64,000 bases of DNA. Source: Wenyingzhuangia gilva. Lineage in GTDB: Bacteria > Bacteroidota > Bacteroidia > Flavobacteriales > Flavobacteriaceae. How positions within the stretch are numbered: position 1 is the stretch's first letter; each line of letters starts with the position of its first letter. Both the position numbers and the translations under genes were made by a program. The stretch is taken from positions 310,001 through 374,000 of the forward strand of contig NZ_JAUMIT010000002.1 in NCBI RefSeq assembly GCF_030519655.1, given 5' to 3'. Below the pieces are notes generated by a model. That model ran no database searches and was not told where the DNA came from. It saw nothing but the letters and a program-made list of their open reading frames with translations. Below, piece by piece: positions 54,036 through 62,078 of this stretch.

Positions 54036-55070
54036 TTGAATTATTCCGAACAAATAAATATTGCCTTTAAGGCACAAAAGCCTTTTGTTGCTTATAAAAA
54101 TCCTAATGAAAATAAAGTTCAGGTTATTATTCAAACAAGTGATGAGTTGATTGAATTTGATGATTTTTCGTTGTCTGGTTATGTTTTTGCTCCTTTTAAC
54201 AATGATGAAAAAGCATATCTGATTCAACCCGATGTTTATTTTAAGGATGAGGTACAAGTTTTTGATTTTGAACCCACAGGAGTTGAGGAAAAAAACCAAG
54301 AAGCAGCAAAATTAACACATATAAATATTGTTAAAAAAGCTATAAAAACTATTCAGGAGACAGAAATTTCTAAAATTGTAGTTTCTAGAAAAGAAGAGGT
54401 TTTGGTTTCAGATTTTAACTTGTTGGAGGTTTATAACAAGTTGATGAATCAATACCCTAATGCTTATGTTTATGTGTGGTTTCATCCAAAAGTTGGTTTG
54501 TGGATGGGAGCAACACCAGAAACATTGTTAAACATTGAAAATAATACTTTTAAAACCATGGCTTTGGCTGGTACGCAAACTTTTAAAGGCGATTTAAATC
54601 CAGCATGGGGAACTAAAGAATTAGAAGAGCAACAAATGGTTTCTGATTTTATTAAGGAACATTTAGAAAATGCTGTTCAAAATTTAGAGTTCTCAAAAGT
54701 AGAAACTGTAAGAGCAGGAAGTTTGTTACATCTAAAAACAAATATTAGCGGAACTTTAGTTGATTCAAAAGATGTTGAAACCTTGGTGAAATTATTACAT
54801 CCAACACCCGCGGTTTGTGGGTTGCCAAAAGAGTTGAGTAAAAAGTTTATCTTACAAAACGAAAGTTATAACAGATCTTATTATAGTGGTTATTTAGGGG
54901 CGTTAAATATGGCAAATGAAACATCTTTTTTTGTGAATTTAAGATGTTTTCAATATGTAAATAATAAAGTTGTTTTGTATGTGGGTGGTGGAATTACAGC
55001 AGAAAGCAATGCAGAAAAAGAATGGGAAGAAACGGTTGCTAAGAGTCAAATTATTAAAGCAGTTCTTTAG
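54036..55070 (+). CDS. menF: Isochorismate synthase (MenF/EntC family)
   Basis: Converts chorismate to isochorismate for menaquinone. The 344 residues carry the chorismate-binding domain: KIVVSRKEEV, FHPKVGLWMGATPETLL, AGTQTFKG, then HPTPAVCGLPKE (about 246-257), GYLGALN and CFQYVNNKVVLYVGGGI. The start is a TTG at 54036; there is no ATG before the conserved part and the TTG is 10 bases after the thioesterase stop, so it is credible. Convergent with the next gene, sharing the bases TTAG for both stops. Confidence 0.93.
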   Translation: MNYSEQINIAFKAQKPFVAYKNPNENKVQVIIQTSDELIEFDDFSLSGYVFAPFNNDEKAYLIQPDVYFKDEVQVFDFEPTGVEEKNQEAAKLTHINIVKKAIKTIQETEISKIVVSRKEEVLVSDFNLLEVYNKLMNQYPNAYVYVWFHPKVGLWMGATPETLLNIENNTFKTMALAGTQTFKGDLNPAWGTKELEEQQMVSDFIKEHLENAVQNLEFSKVETVRAGSLLHLKTNISGTLVDSKDVETLVKLLHPTPAVCGLPKELSKKFILQNESYNRSYYSGYLGALNMANETSFFVNLRCFQYVNNKVVLYVGGGITAESNAEKEWEETVAKSQIIKAVL

Positions 55071-55501
55071 TTTTCTTTCTTGATTCTTTCTAATAAAGTT
55101 TTTTTGAATTTGTGTTCAGCATAATTAAGTTTTAGTATTTGTTTATACGCTAATATTTTGCTTAATTCCTTAATATAATTTGTTTTTGCTTGATTGATTT
55201 GTACTTCTTTGTCTTGAATTTTTTGAACTAAGATTTTAGCCTCTTTTTCGGTGACTTTATTAAAGTCTACACGTCTTTCAATGTTGTGTTTTTCACCATA
55301 TAATTTATACATACTGTCTCTAAAGCTGTTGTAAATTGGCCAAAATTTTTCTGCTTGTTCAGGAGTAAGTGATATTTCGTTAGAGATAAAGCTAACTTTA
55401 GCACTTCTTATTTTTTCACGAGAATTTTCATCATTTCCTTGTCCAAAAAAGCTAACGCTCATGAATAGGAAAAATAAAAGTAGGGTAAACTGTTTTTTCA
55501 T
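55067..55501 (-). CDS. Exported Spy/CpxP-like helical protein
   Basis: A 144-residue secreted protein, signal peptide about 1-21 (ending SFFGQ), then a long helical domain. ISLTPEQAEKFWPIYNSFRD (about 43-62) is the LTxxQ-like motif of the Spy/CpxP periplasmic chaperone group. Last gene of the second sigma operon, 4 bases after the putative anti-sigma gene. A periplasmic sensor or chaperone feeding the sigma switch is likely. Confidence 0.82.
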   Translation of the reverse strand: MKKQFTLLLFFLFMSVSFFGQGNDENSREKIRSAKVSFISNEISLTPEQAEKFWPIYNSFRDSMYKLYGEKHNIERRVDFNKVTEKEAKILVQKIQDKEVQINQAKTNYIKELSKILAYKQILKLNYAEHKFKKTLLERIKKEN

Positions 55502-55505
55502 ATGG

Positions 55506-55985
55506 CTAATATTCTAAAATATCATATTCGTTTAGTTCTATATCTAATTGGTCTATGTCCATGTCAATATTATCTAAACTGGTAAACATGATATTGTTTG
55601 TGTTAATGGATGTGTTTTCTAAAATATCACTGGTTTCAATACCATCTTCTGAGCTAAGGTAGTTGATAATATCTTCTCTACTTAATTTATCTATAGAAGA
55701 TTGATTGTTGTTGTTAAAAATAAAAAATCCAAAAACAATAACTGCAGCTGTAGTAAAATAAGGTAGTAATGATATAATTTTACTTTGTGGTTTTTTTACT
55801 TTAAAGTTTTCAAAATAAAGTTCAGGTGTTTTAAATCCAGATTCATTAGGTAAACTTTGCTCAAAAATATCAATAGCTATTTTTTCTGATAAATTATCAA
55901 AGTAATTTTCAGGAGTTTTAAATGGATTTTTGCCTTTGGTTAAATCCTTTAAAAATTGGTCACTATGTTGATGGTTTTCATTCAT
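55506..55985 (-). CDS. Single-pass membrane protein, putative anti-sigma factor
   Basis: From the ATG at 55985 it has 159 residues: a cytoplasmic part (1-75) with two FxxPxxYFxN-type repeats (NPFKTPENYFDNLSEKI and GFKTPELYFENFKVK), a membrane helix (about 83-100) and a short acidic periplasmic tail. It sits 33 bases after the sigma gene. The GTG at 56003 would add six residues and is rejected. Role inferred from gene order. Confidence 0.8.
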   Translation of the reverse strand: MNENHQHSDQFLKDLTKGKNPFKTPENYFDNLSEKIAIDIFEQSLPNESGFKTPELYFENFKVKKPQSKIISLLPYFTTAAVIVFGFFIFNNNNQSSIDKLSREDIINYLSSEDGIETSDILENTSINTNNIMFTSLDNIDMDIDQLDIELNEYDILEY

Positions 55986-56018
55986 GTTATTTATTAGATA
56001 CACTAATAATCAAAAGGT

Positions 56019-56564
56019 TTAATGGTTTTTTATAAAAGCTTCTATTTTTTTTACTGCATGATGATAAGATGCTTTTAAAGCCCCTACAGAAGTTTCCAAA
56101 ATTTCAGACATTTCTTCGTACTTCATTTCATCATAATACTTCATGTTAAATACAAGTTGTTGTTTTTGAGGTAACTCTGCAATTGCTTTTTGTAAAATTA
56201 TTTGAATGGCATCACCATCAAAAAGTTCATCATCTTGTAAAGAAGACCTAAGTTCCTTTTGATAATCATCTATATCTAGATTACTTTTTTTAGCCTTTTT
56301 ATTAAGAAAAGTGATGGCTTCGTTTGTAGCAATGCGGTACATCCATGAGAAAAGTTTGCTTTCTTCTTTAAATCCACCAATGTTTTTAAATACTTTGATA
56401 AAAGTATTTTGTAAAACATCATCTGTATCATCGTGACTAATCACAATTTTACGGATGTGCCAATACAAGCGTACCTTGTATAGTTTAACCAATTCATCAA
56501 ATGCCTTAGATTGAGTTTTGGCATTTTTTAAATCGTTAATTAGTTTTTGTTCGTTATCTATCAA
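56019..56564 (-). CDS. ECF-type RNA polymerase sigma factor (second)
   Basis: A 181-residue sigma-70 family factor with region 2 (AFDELVKLYKVRLYWHIRKI, DDVLQNTFIKVFKNIGGF, KLFSWMYRIATNEAITFL) and region 4 (LPQKQQLVFNMKYYDEMKYE, ILETSVGALKASYHHAVKK). It starts 5 bases after the stop of the upstream gene. Operon order is (conserved unknown)-sigma-antisigma-Spy-like, distinct in proteins from the first sigma operon. Confidence 0.94.
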   Translation of the reverse strand: MIDNEQKLINDLKNAKTQSKAFDELVKLYKVRLYWHIRKIVISHDDTDDVLQNTFIKVFKNIGGFKEESKLFSWMYRIATNEAITFLNKKAKKSNLDIDDYQKELRSSLQDDELFDGDAIQIILQKAIAELPQKQQLVFNMKYYDEMKYEEMSEILETSVGALKASYHHAVKKIEAFIKNH

Positions 56565-56569
56565 ACTAA

Positions 56570-58015
56570 TTATAAGTTTATTTGCTTTTTATAGCCAAAC
56601 AACCCTTTAAACTTAATTGTTTCTGCAATTCCTTCAGGTAGCATTGCTTCCCAACCTTCTTCGTTAGTACTAATTTTTCTAAATACATCATGACCTTGAA
56701 TTTTCATGTGAGATACATCATATTCTTTAATGTCTATAATTTTATTAGCCTGTTTAAAGTATTTATAAAGTTCTTTTACTTTATGATTTAACTTTAAATT
56801 GTTACTATCAATAATGGTTTTTTCATCGGCTCCTAAAATAGGATATAAGTATATTTTTAAGTTGTTTGAAAATAATTTTCCGATTCCTTCAAGGATACTT
56901 CCTTTTAAATTGTTGTAGTATTTAATATCAAAAATATTCATAATACTATCGGTACCCATGGCGAATCCAATTTGTTCGTTAGTAAATTCACCAAAGTATT
57001 CCACCAACTTATAATATTCTTGAAAATTGGTAATCATTACAATTTGCCCTAAAGAGCACAATAAATCTGCTCGGTCTAAAAAGTCACGTTCATTAATCTC
57101 CCCTTCATTTTTTAAGTTAGAAAGTGTAATTTCAAAAATGGTTCTGGTTGCTGCTGGATCTACTCTTTTGTTTTCAAAAAATAATTTCTGTGATCCTTCG
57201 TAAACATCCATGTTTACTTTGGTAACAGGTCTAAATCGACCTCTTAATGCCAAAATATTTTTTTTATATAGTTCTTGAGCAGGCAAAAGATTTTTCCCTA
57301 AAGAATCAAACATTACCGCATTGGTCATTCCGTTTTTAACCAATTGTAAACTCATCAATCGGTTATCAACATAAGTAAAACGAGGACCAGAGAAGTTAAT
57401 CATGTCAATTTCAATTTCATCTAAACCTATGTTGTCATACAAAGACTTGATTAAATCTTTAGGGTTGTCATTATAATAAAAAGCTCCGTAAATAAGGTTG
57501 ACTCCTAAACGTCCAAGCGTTTCTTGTTGTAAAGTAGCGTCTGTTTGTTTAAATCTGGTATGCAGTACAATTTCGTTGTAACGCTCATTAGGATCTAATT
57601 GAAACTGAATTCCAACCCATCCATGACCTTTAAATTTTTTGGCAAAATCTATGGTTGCAACAGTATTGGCGTAAGAAAAGTAAATTTTTTCTGGATGTTT
57701 AATTCGGTCAAGTCTGTCTTCAATTAATTGAATTTCGTGACGCAACATTTTCTTTAAACGACTTTCGGTAACATATCTATTGTGTTCTTCGACTCCATAA
57801 ATTGCATCAGAAAAGTCTTTGTCATAAGCACTCATGGCTTTAGCAATAGTTCCGGAAGATCCACCAGCTCTAAAAAAATGTCTTACTGTTTCTTGTCCGG
57901 CACCAATTTCAGAAAACGTTCCATAAATGTTTTCATTAAGATTAATTTTAAGAGCCTTGGTTTTACTAGTTAGGATATTTTCAACAGGAATGTCTCCTTT
58001 ATGTATTACAGCCAT
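56570..58015 (-). CDS. Conserved protein of about 480 residues, function unknown
   Basis: A 481-residue soluble protein, no signal peptide. It opens with ALKINLNENIYGTFSEIGAGQETVRHFFRAGG and continues with many conserved-looking blocks (GLDEIEIDMINFSGPRFTYVD, VYEGSQKLFFENKRVDP, FAMGTDSIMNIFD). From memory, databases sometimes label relatives TonB-dependent receptor or nucleotide adenylyltransferase; neither fits, because there is no signal peptide, no barrel and no HxGH motif. It heads the second sigma operon, 5 bases before the sigma gene. Confidence 0.85.
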   Translation of the reverse strand: MAVIHKGDIPVENILTSKTKALKINLNENIYGTFSEIGAGQETVRHFFRAGGSSGTIAKAMSAYDKDFSDAIYGVEEHNRYVTESRLKKMLRHEIQLIEDRLDRIKHPEKIYFSYANTVATIDFAKKFKGHGWVGIQFQLDPNERYNEIVLHTRFKQTDATLQQETLGRLGVNLIYGAFYYNDNPKDLIKSLYDNIGLDEIEIDMINFSGPRFTYVDNRLMSLQLVKNGMTNAVMFDSLGKNLLPAQELYKKNILALRGRFRPVTKVNMDVYEGSQKLFFENKRVDPAATRTIFEITLSNLKNEGEINERDFLDRADLLCSLGQIVMITNFQEYYKLVEYFGEFTNEQIGFAMGTDSIMNIFDIKYYNNLKGSILEGIGKLFSNNLKIYLYPILGADEKTIIDSNNLKLNHKVKELYKYFKQANKIIDIKEYDVSHMKIQGHDVFRKISTNEEGWEAMLPEGIAETIKFKGLFGYKKQINL

Positions 58016-58039
58016 GTTAATTTATTCAATGTTTTATCC

Positions 58040-58047
58040 CAAATATA
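58040..58047 (-). promoter_or_regulatory. -7 element of the second sigma operon
   Basis: CAAATATA on plus is TATATTTG on minus, exact consensus, 25 bases before the start at 58015. No clear -33. Confidence 0.55.
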
Positions 58048-58080
58048 CCAATTTTTGTGCCGTAACTAACTGTGTTTTCG

Positions 58081-58088
58081 TATTTTTG
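58081..58088 (+). promoter_or_regulatory. -7 element of the MBL hydrolase gene
   Basis: TATTTTTG, exact consensus, 17 bases before the ATG at 58105. A TTTG at 58054-58057 is 23 bases upstream, slightly far for a -33. Confidence 0.5.
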
Positions 58089-58104
58089 AATAAGATTTTT
58101 TTAC

Positions 58105-58866
58105 ATGAAGATAACTTTTTTAGGCACAGGTACTTCCCAAGGTATTCCCATGTTATTATCTGATGAACCAGTCAATTTTTCAACAGATAACAAGGACAAA
58201 AGAATGCGTTCCTCCATTCATATTCAATGGGACAAATTTTCTTGTTTGATAGATTGTGGAGCCGATTTTAGAATGCAAATATTAAATAATAATATCAAGA
58301 ATATTGATGGTATTTTCTTTACCCACGAACATTCTGACCATATTGCGGGTTTAGATGATATTAGACCTTTTTGTTATAAAATTGGACCAATGCCTGTTTA
58401 TGCAATGCCTAGAGTAATGGAAAGTTTGGCTAATAGATACGATTATATTTTTAGTACGGAAAACAGGTACCCTGGTGCGGCAGCTGTACTTCCTAATATT
58501 GTTGATGAACATCCTTTTACTTTTAAAGATAAAATCATTATTCCTATAGAAGTAGATCATGGAGGTTTGCCTATTTTAGGATATAGAATTGATGATTTTG
58601 CCTATTTAACAGATGTAAAAACAATTTGTAAAGCATCTTTAGAAAAACTAAAAGGAGTAAAAACCATTGTGTTGAGTGCGCTTAGAATTGAAACACATCC
58701 TACGCATATGAATTTGGAAGAAGCTTTGGAAATGGTAAAAATCATCCATCCAGAAAAAGCTTATTTTACTCATATTAGTCACCGATTGGGTTTTCACGAA
58801 GAAGTGAGTAAGACTTTACCTAAGAATGTTTTTTTAGCTTATGATGGTTTACAAATTGAATTGTAA
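58105..58866 (+). CDS. Metallo-beta-lactamase-fold hydrolase (PhnP-like)
   Basis: A 253-residue metal-dependent hydrolase with LGTGTSQGIPM, then the metal motif FFTHEHSDHIAGLDDIRP (about 72-89), further ligands in VDHGGLPILGYR and THISHRLGFHEE. This is the PhnP/tRNase Z-like branch, often a cyclic phosphodiesterase. Divergent from the second sigma operon (89 bases apart). Confidence 0.9.
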   Translation: MKITFLGTGTSQGIPMLLSDEPVNFSTDNKDKRMRSSIHIQWDKFSCLIDCGADFRMQILNNNIKNIDGIFFTHEHSDHIAGLDDIRPFCYKIGPMPVYAMPRVMESLANRYDYIFSTENRYPGAAAVLPNIVDEHPFTFKDKIIIPIEVDHGGLPILGYRIDDFAYLTDVKTICKASLEKLKGVKTIVLSALRIETHPTHMNLEEALEMVKIIHPEKAYFTHISHRLGFHEEVSKTLPKNVFLAYDGLQIEL

Positions 58867-58911
58867 ACATAATTATTCGTAATTTAGGTTGGTAACACTC
58901 AATCTAAAATT

Positions 58912-59076
58912 ATGACCAACAAAATCTTACTCATCATACTTGCTATTTTATTACCACCATTAGCTGTCTATTTAAAAAGAGGAGTAGACAAACATTTACT
59001 GATCAATATTGTATTATGTTTTGTCTTTTTTTTACCAGCTATTATACATGGATTGTGGGTGGTGATGCAAGATTAA
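58912..59076 (+). CDS. YqaE/Pmp3 family small membrane protein
   Basis: A 54-residue protein too short for most gene callers. It is almost entirely two membrane helices (about 4-20 and 30-52) with the Pmp3 pattern: ILLPPLAVYLKRGVDKH in the first half, then NIVLCFVFFLPAIIHGLWVV. The PPLAV and LPAIIHGLW segments are the family marks. It begins 46 bases after the MBL gene and is followed by a perfect terminator, so it is transcribed. Related proteins affect membrane potential and salt stress. Confidence 0.88.
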   Translation: MTNKILLIILAILLPPLAVYLKRGVDKHLLINIVLCFVFFLPAIIHGLWVVMQD

Positions 59077-59102
59077 AATCATTTCTTTTTAACTCAAAAA
59101 TC

Positions 59103-59132
59103 AAAGATGTCATTGTAAATGACATCTTTTTT
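59103..59132 (+). terminator. Terminator after the Pmp3-like gene
   Basis: AAAGATGTCATT (59103-59114) and AATGACATCTTT (59118-59129) pair perfectly around GTA, followed by TTTT. Confidence 0.9.
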
Positions 59133-59153
59133 TATGTCTAAAAACTATATAAT

Positions 59154-59198
59154 TAGTTATTTAACTATTTTTTTAGTTGTATAACTAATAAAATAGTT
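59154..59198. promoter_or_regulatory. Phased TAGTT operator array of the BlaI/M56 operon
   Basis: TAGTTnnnnAACTA occurs twice (59154-59167 and 59174-59187; the second extends to TTAGTTGTATAACTAA at 59173-59188), and a third TAGTT half-site starts at 59194. Starts are exactly 20 bp apart, two helical turns. The second dyad covers the -33 element and the third half-site reaches the -7 element of the promoter. Confidence 0.75.
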
Positions 59199-59207
59199 TT
59201 AGGTTTG
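59177..59207 (+). promoter_or_regulatory. Promoter of the BlaI/M56 operon
   Basis: TTG at 59177-59179 (-33), 20 bases, TAGGTTTG at 59200-59207 (-7). The -33 lies inside the second operator dyad. Confidence 0.7.
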
Positions 59208-59263
59208 TGTCAACGAACGATTCATATATGAATATGTTTTTGGAATTTAACAATAAAAAGGAT

Positions 59264-59623
59264 ATGGAAAAATTAACAAACAAAGAAGAAGAAGTAATGC
59301 ATGTAATATGGAAGTTAGAAAAAGCTTTTGTAAAAGATGTGTTGGCAGAAATTAAGGGAGACAAACCTCATTACAATACGCTGTCTACCATAGTTAGGAA
59401 TTTAGAAGAGAAAGGATATGTAACTTATCATGCTTATGGAAAAACACATCAATATTATCCTGTGGTTAAAAAAGAAGAGTATAGAAAACAATTTATGAAT
59501 CAGGCCATTGATCATTATTTTAACAATTCTTATAAAAACATGGTGTCATTTTTTGCTAAAGAAGAAAAGATAAGTGTAGAAGAGCTAAAAGATATTATTG
59601 CCTTAATAGAAAACAAAAAATAG
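59264..59623 (+). CDS. BlaI/MecI/CopY family repressor
   Basis: A winged-helix dimeric repressor paired with the M56 sensor gene that follows after one base. From the ATG at 59264 it has 119 residues and opens MEKLTNKEEEVMHVIWKLEK, the typical BlaI N-terminus; the helix-turn-helix is in HYNTLSTIVRNLEEKGYV and the dimerisation helices follow. The frame extends to a GTG at 59207, but that base is part of the -7 element. The upstream dyads are the presumed operator. In this family the sensor peptidase cleaves the repressor. Confidence 0.93.
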   Translation: MEKLTNKEEEVMHVIWKLEKAFVKDVLAEIKGDKPHYNTLSTIVRNLEEKGYVTYHAYGKTHQYYPVVKKEEYRKQFMNQAIDHYFNNSYKNMVSFFAKEEKISVEELKDIIALIENKK

Positions 59624-59624
59624 C

Positions 59625-62027
59625 ATGGAATATTTATTAAAAGTAAGCGCTGTTATTGTAGTTTTTTATGGAATTTATAGGTTGTTTTTACAAAGAGATA
59701 CTTTTTTTGAGGCAAACAGATGGTTTTTAATTTTAGGAATTTTAATGTCTTTTACAATTCCACTAATTGTGATTCCGGTATATCATGAATATATTCCTCG
59801 GGAAGAGTCTGTTGATTCTATTGAAAGTTTTCAAGAAGTAGAAATGTTGACGCCTACAGTTGTTGACAAGCCTTTTGATCTATTAGATTATTTGCCGATG
59901 GTCTATGCTTTAGGAATCATCATTTTTTCTCTTCGTTTTTTCTTTAGATTGATTTCTTTGGCTAGCGTGATTAAGAAAAATAAGAGTCACAAAAAAGAAG
60001 GATACATTTTTACAGAAACCACAACTGAACTTTCGCCTTTTTCATTTTTTAAATGGATTGTTTACAATCCAAATCAGTTTAACTCAACAGAGTTAGAGCA
60101 AATTATTACGCATGAAAAAGTACATGCCAAGCAATATCATTCTGTAGATATTTTATTGATGGAAATTTGTTGTGTATTGCTTTGGTTTCATCCTTTTGTA
60201 TGGTTGTATAACAAAAGTTTAAAACAAAACTTAGAGTTTTTAGCCGATAAATATGCTTTAAATCAATTTAACGATACAAAAAGTTATCAATATACTTTGT
60301 TAAAAGTCAGTGTTCCTAACCATCAAGTGGCTTTGAGCAATCATTTTTACAATTCATTAATCAAAAAAAGAATCGCTATGTTACAAAAATCAAAATCTAA
60401 AAAAATTAATTTATTAAAGTATGCGCTGGTAGTTCCTGCGTTAGCTTTGTTTTTAATGAGCTTTAATACTGAAGATGTTTATGTGGAGAGAATTGAAGAA
60501 CATGTTTTAAATAAAAATGAGTTTATTATTTACAATACATTCTCTGAACTAGATTTTAAACAGTTTAGACAAAAGCTAGAAAGTCAAGGTTTTGAATTGG
60601 ATTTAAAAAAAGTAAAAAGAAATGATAATAATTTAATTACATGGATAGATTTTACAATTCTTAAAGACGGGAAAGATGGACGTTATAGAATTAACAGTGG
60701 TGCTCCTATAAATGCAATACATATAAAATATGAAAACAATTTGTTTCACATTAATTCTTTGGATTTTGTTGAAAACGAGAGAAAAAAAGGACGTAACGAT
60801 ATTTTTGAAATTATAATAGATAAAGATATAACGGTCGATTACTTAGAGAGTGTTAAAAAACATTTTAATGATAAGTATGATGTTGAGTTTAATTTTAAAG
60901 TATTAAAAAGAAACGAAAATAATAAAATTAGTCAACTAGAATATGAATTCAAAAATAATGGTGGGGGAAAAACTGTGACTATGGATGTTAAAGATAAAAG
61001 TGTTTTAAGATATAATCCCGTAACTAAATTATTATCTACTTCTAAAGTAAATAAAACTGGAGCGGTTACTTATGGAGATCTAGACGTTCTTGCGGGGTCT
61101 CATTCTTTCGCGACTAGAATAACTAAAAATTATAGTGATAAATTCTTAGAAAAGTGTGTAGACCGATTAAAGGAAAAAGGAATTATTATAGAGTTTAAAA
61201 ATGTTAAAAGGAATAGTAACGGTCAGATAAAAGCTATAGAAATTATTGCAGAATCAAAGTATTCTGATAAAAAAAAATTAATTGTAGAATCTCCAGAAGC
61301 TCTAAAAAAGGATATTATGATTTCATATGTAGGAGATGGATACGGTCTCAAGTTGTATCAAGAGAAAGCATTTAGTTTCGAGAAAAAGAAGATCGTTGTT
61401 TTAAAAGAAAATATTAACTCTAAAGATTCTATCATTAAGATGAAATCTCTAGGCGATTTAAGAAGTGATAATGCTACCGAGGCTGATTATGGTAATCCCC
61501 CCAATAATTCATCAGTAATAATAAAAAGAAAGATTTCTTTGAGTGATAAAAATCCACTATATATTATCGATGGAAAAGAAATTTCTGATGAAGAGTTCAA
61601 AAAAATAAATCCAGATGATATAGATAATATTACTGTTTTGAAAGATAAACATGCCACAGAAAAATATGGAGAGAAAGGAAAAAATGGAGTTGTGGAGATT
61701 ACCATGAAAAAAGATAATGATTCAACAACTCAAGTTTCAAAATCTTATCCTGATATAAAAGTTGTATCCTATGGAGATGGAGTTAAAACCGAATCTTTAG
61801 GTATAAAACAACGTACAATAGAGTTAGATGCTAAGGATCTAAATTTAATTAAAAACCCTTTATATATTATCGATGGAGAAGAAGTTTCCGATGAAGAGTT
61901 CAAAAAAATAAATCCAGACGATATTCAATCAATAAATGTTTTAAAAGATAAACATGCAACAGATAAATATGGAGAAAAAGGAAAAGATGGAGTGATAGAA
62001 ATTACGATGAAAAAGAAAAAAAAATAA
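59625..62027 (+). CDS. M56 (BlaR1-like) membrane metalloprotease with internal repeats and two SusC-plug-like copies
   Basis: A sensor/protease of 800 residues. Four N-terminal membrane helices (within about 1-290) surround the M56 zinc site HEKVH (163-167). The rest is extracytoplasmic: three repeats of about 100 residues whose shared core is V-K/L-KRN-x-N (near 330, 426 and 527), then two 101-residue-spaced copies (643-696 and 744-797) of NPLYIIDG-x-E-x-SDEEFKKINPDDI, ending KYGEKGKxGVxEITMKK. The latter is the motif of the SusC/TonB-receptor plug domain (LYVIDG...VLKDxxATxxYGxxGxxGVxxIT). There is no penicillin-binding domain as in true BlaR1. The signal sensed is unknown. Confidence 0.9.
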   Translation: MEYLLKVSAVIVVFYGIYRLFLQRDTFFEANRWFLILGILMSFTIPLIVIPVYHEYIPREESVDSIESFQEVEMLTPTVVDKPFDLLDYLPMVYALGIIIFSLRFFFRLISLASVIKKNKSHKKEGYIFTETTTELSPFSFFKWIVYNPNQFNSTELEQIITHEKVHAKQYHSVDILLMEICCVLLWFHPFVWLYNKSLKQNLEFLADKYALNQFNDTKSYQYTLLKVSVPNHQVALSNHFYNSLIKKRIAMLQKSKSKKINLLKYALVVPALALFLMSFNTEDVYVERIEEHVLNKNEFIIYNTFSELDFKQFRQKLESQGFELDLKKVKRNDNNLITWIDFTILKDGKDGRYRINSGAPINAIHIKYENNLFHINSLDFVENERKKGRNDIFEIIIDKDITVDYLESVKKHFNDKYDVEFNFKVLKRNENNKISQLEYEFKNNGGGKTVTMDVKDKSVLRYNPVTKLLSTSKVNKTGAVTYGDLDVLAGSHSFATRITKNYSDKFLEKCVDRLKEKGIIIEFKNVKRNSNGQIKAIEIIAESKYSDKKKLIVESPEALKKDIMISYVGDGYGLKLYQEKAFSFEKKKIVVLKENINSKDSIIKMKSLGDLRSDNATEADYGNPPNNSSVIIKRKISLSDKNPLYIIDGKEISDEEFKKINPDDIDNITVLKDKHATEKYGEKGKNGVVEITMKKDNDSTTQVSKSYPDIKVVSYGDGVKTESLGIKQRTIELDAKDLNLIKNPLYIIDGEEVSDEEFKKINPDDIQSINVLKDKHATDKYGEKGKDGVIEITMKKKKK
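61551..62018 (+). repeat. Two tandem 303-bp-spaced copies in the M56 gene
   Basis: DNA at about 61551-61715 and 61854-62018 is very similar (for example TATATTATCGATGGA and GAAGAGTTCAAAAAAATAAA in both), with mostly single-base differences. This is a recent in-frame duplication of the plug-like module. Confidence 0.8.
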
Positions 62028-62047
62028 ATTAAACTCCTCTTTTATGT

Positions 62048-62075
62048 AAAACGCTCAACTTAAGTTGAGCGTTTT
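62048..62075. terminator. 28-bp perfect palindrome terminator
   Basis: AAAACGCTCAACTT joined to its exact reverse complement, followed by TT on the right. It ends the convergent M56 (+) and esterase (-) transcripts. Confidence 0.9.
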
Positions 62076-62078
62076 TTG

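Noticed and set aside
59207-59263. GTG start giving a longer BlaI-like repressor
   Set aside because: The G is the last base of the -7 element; the ATG at 59264 matches the family opening.
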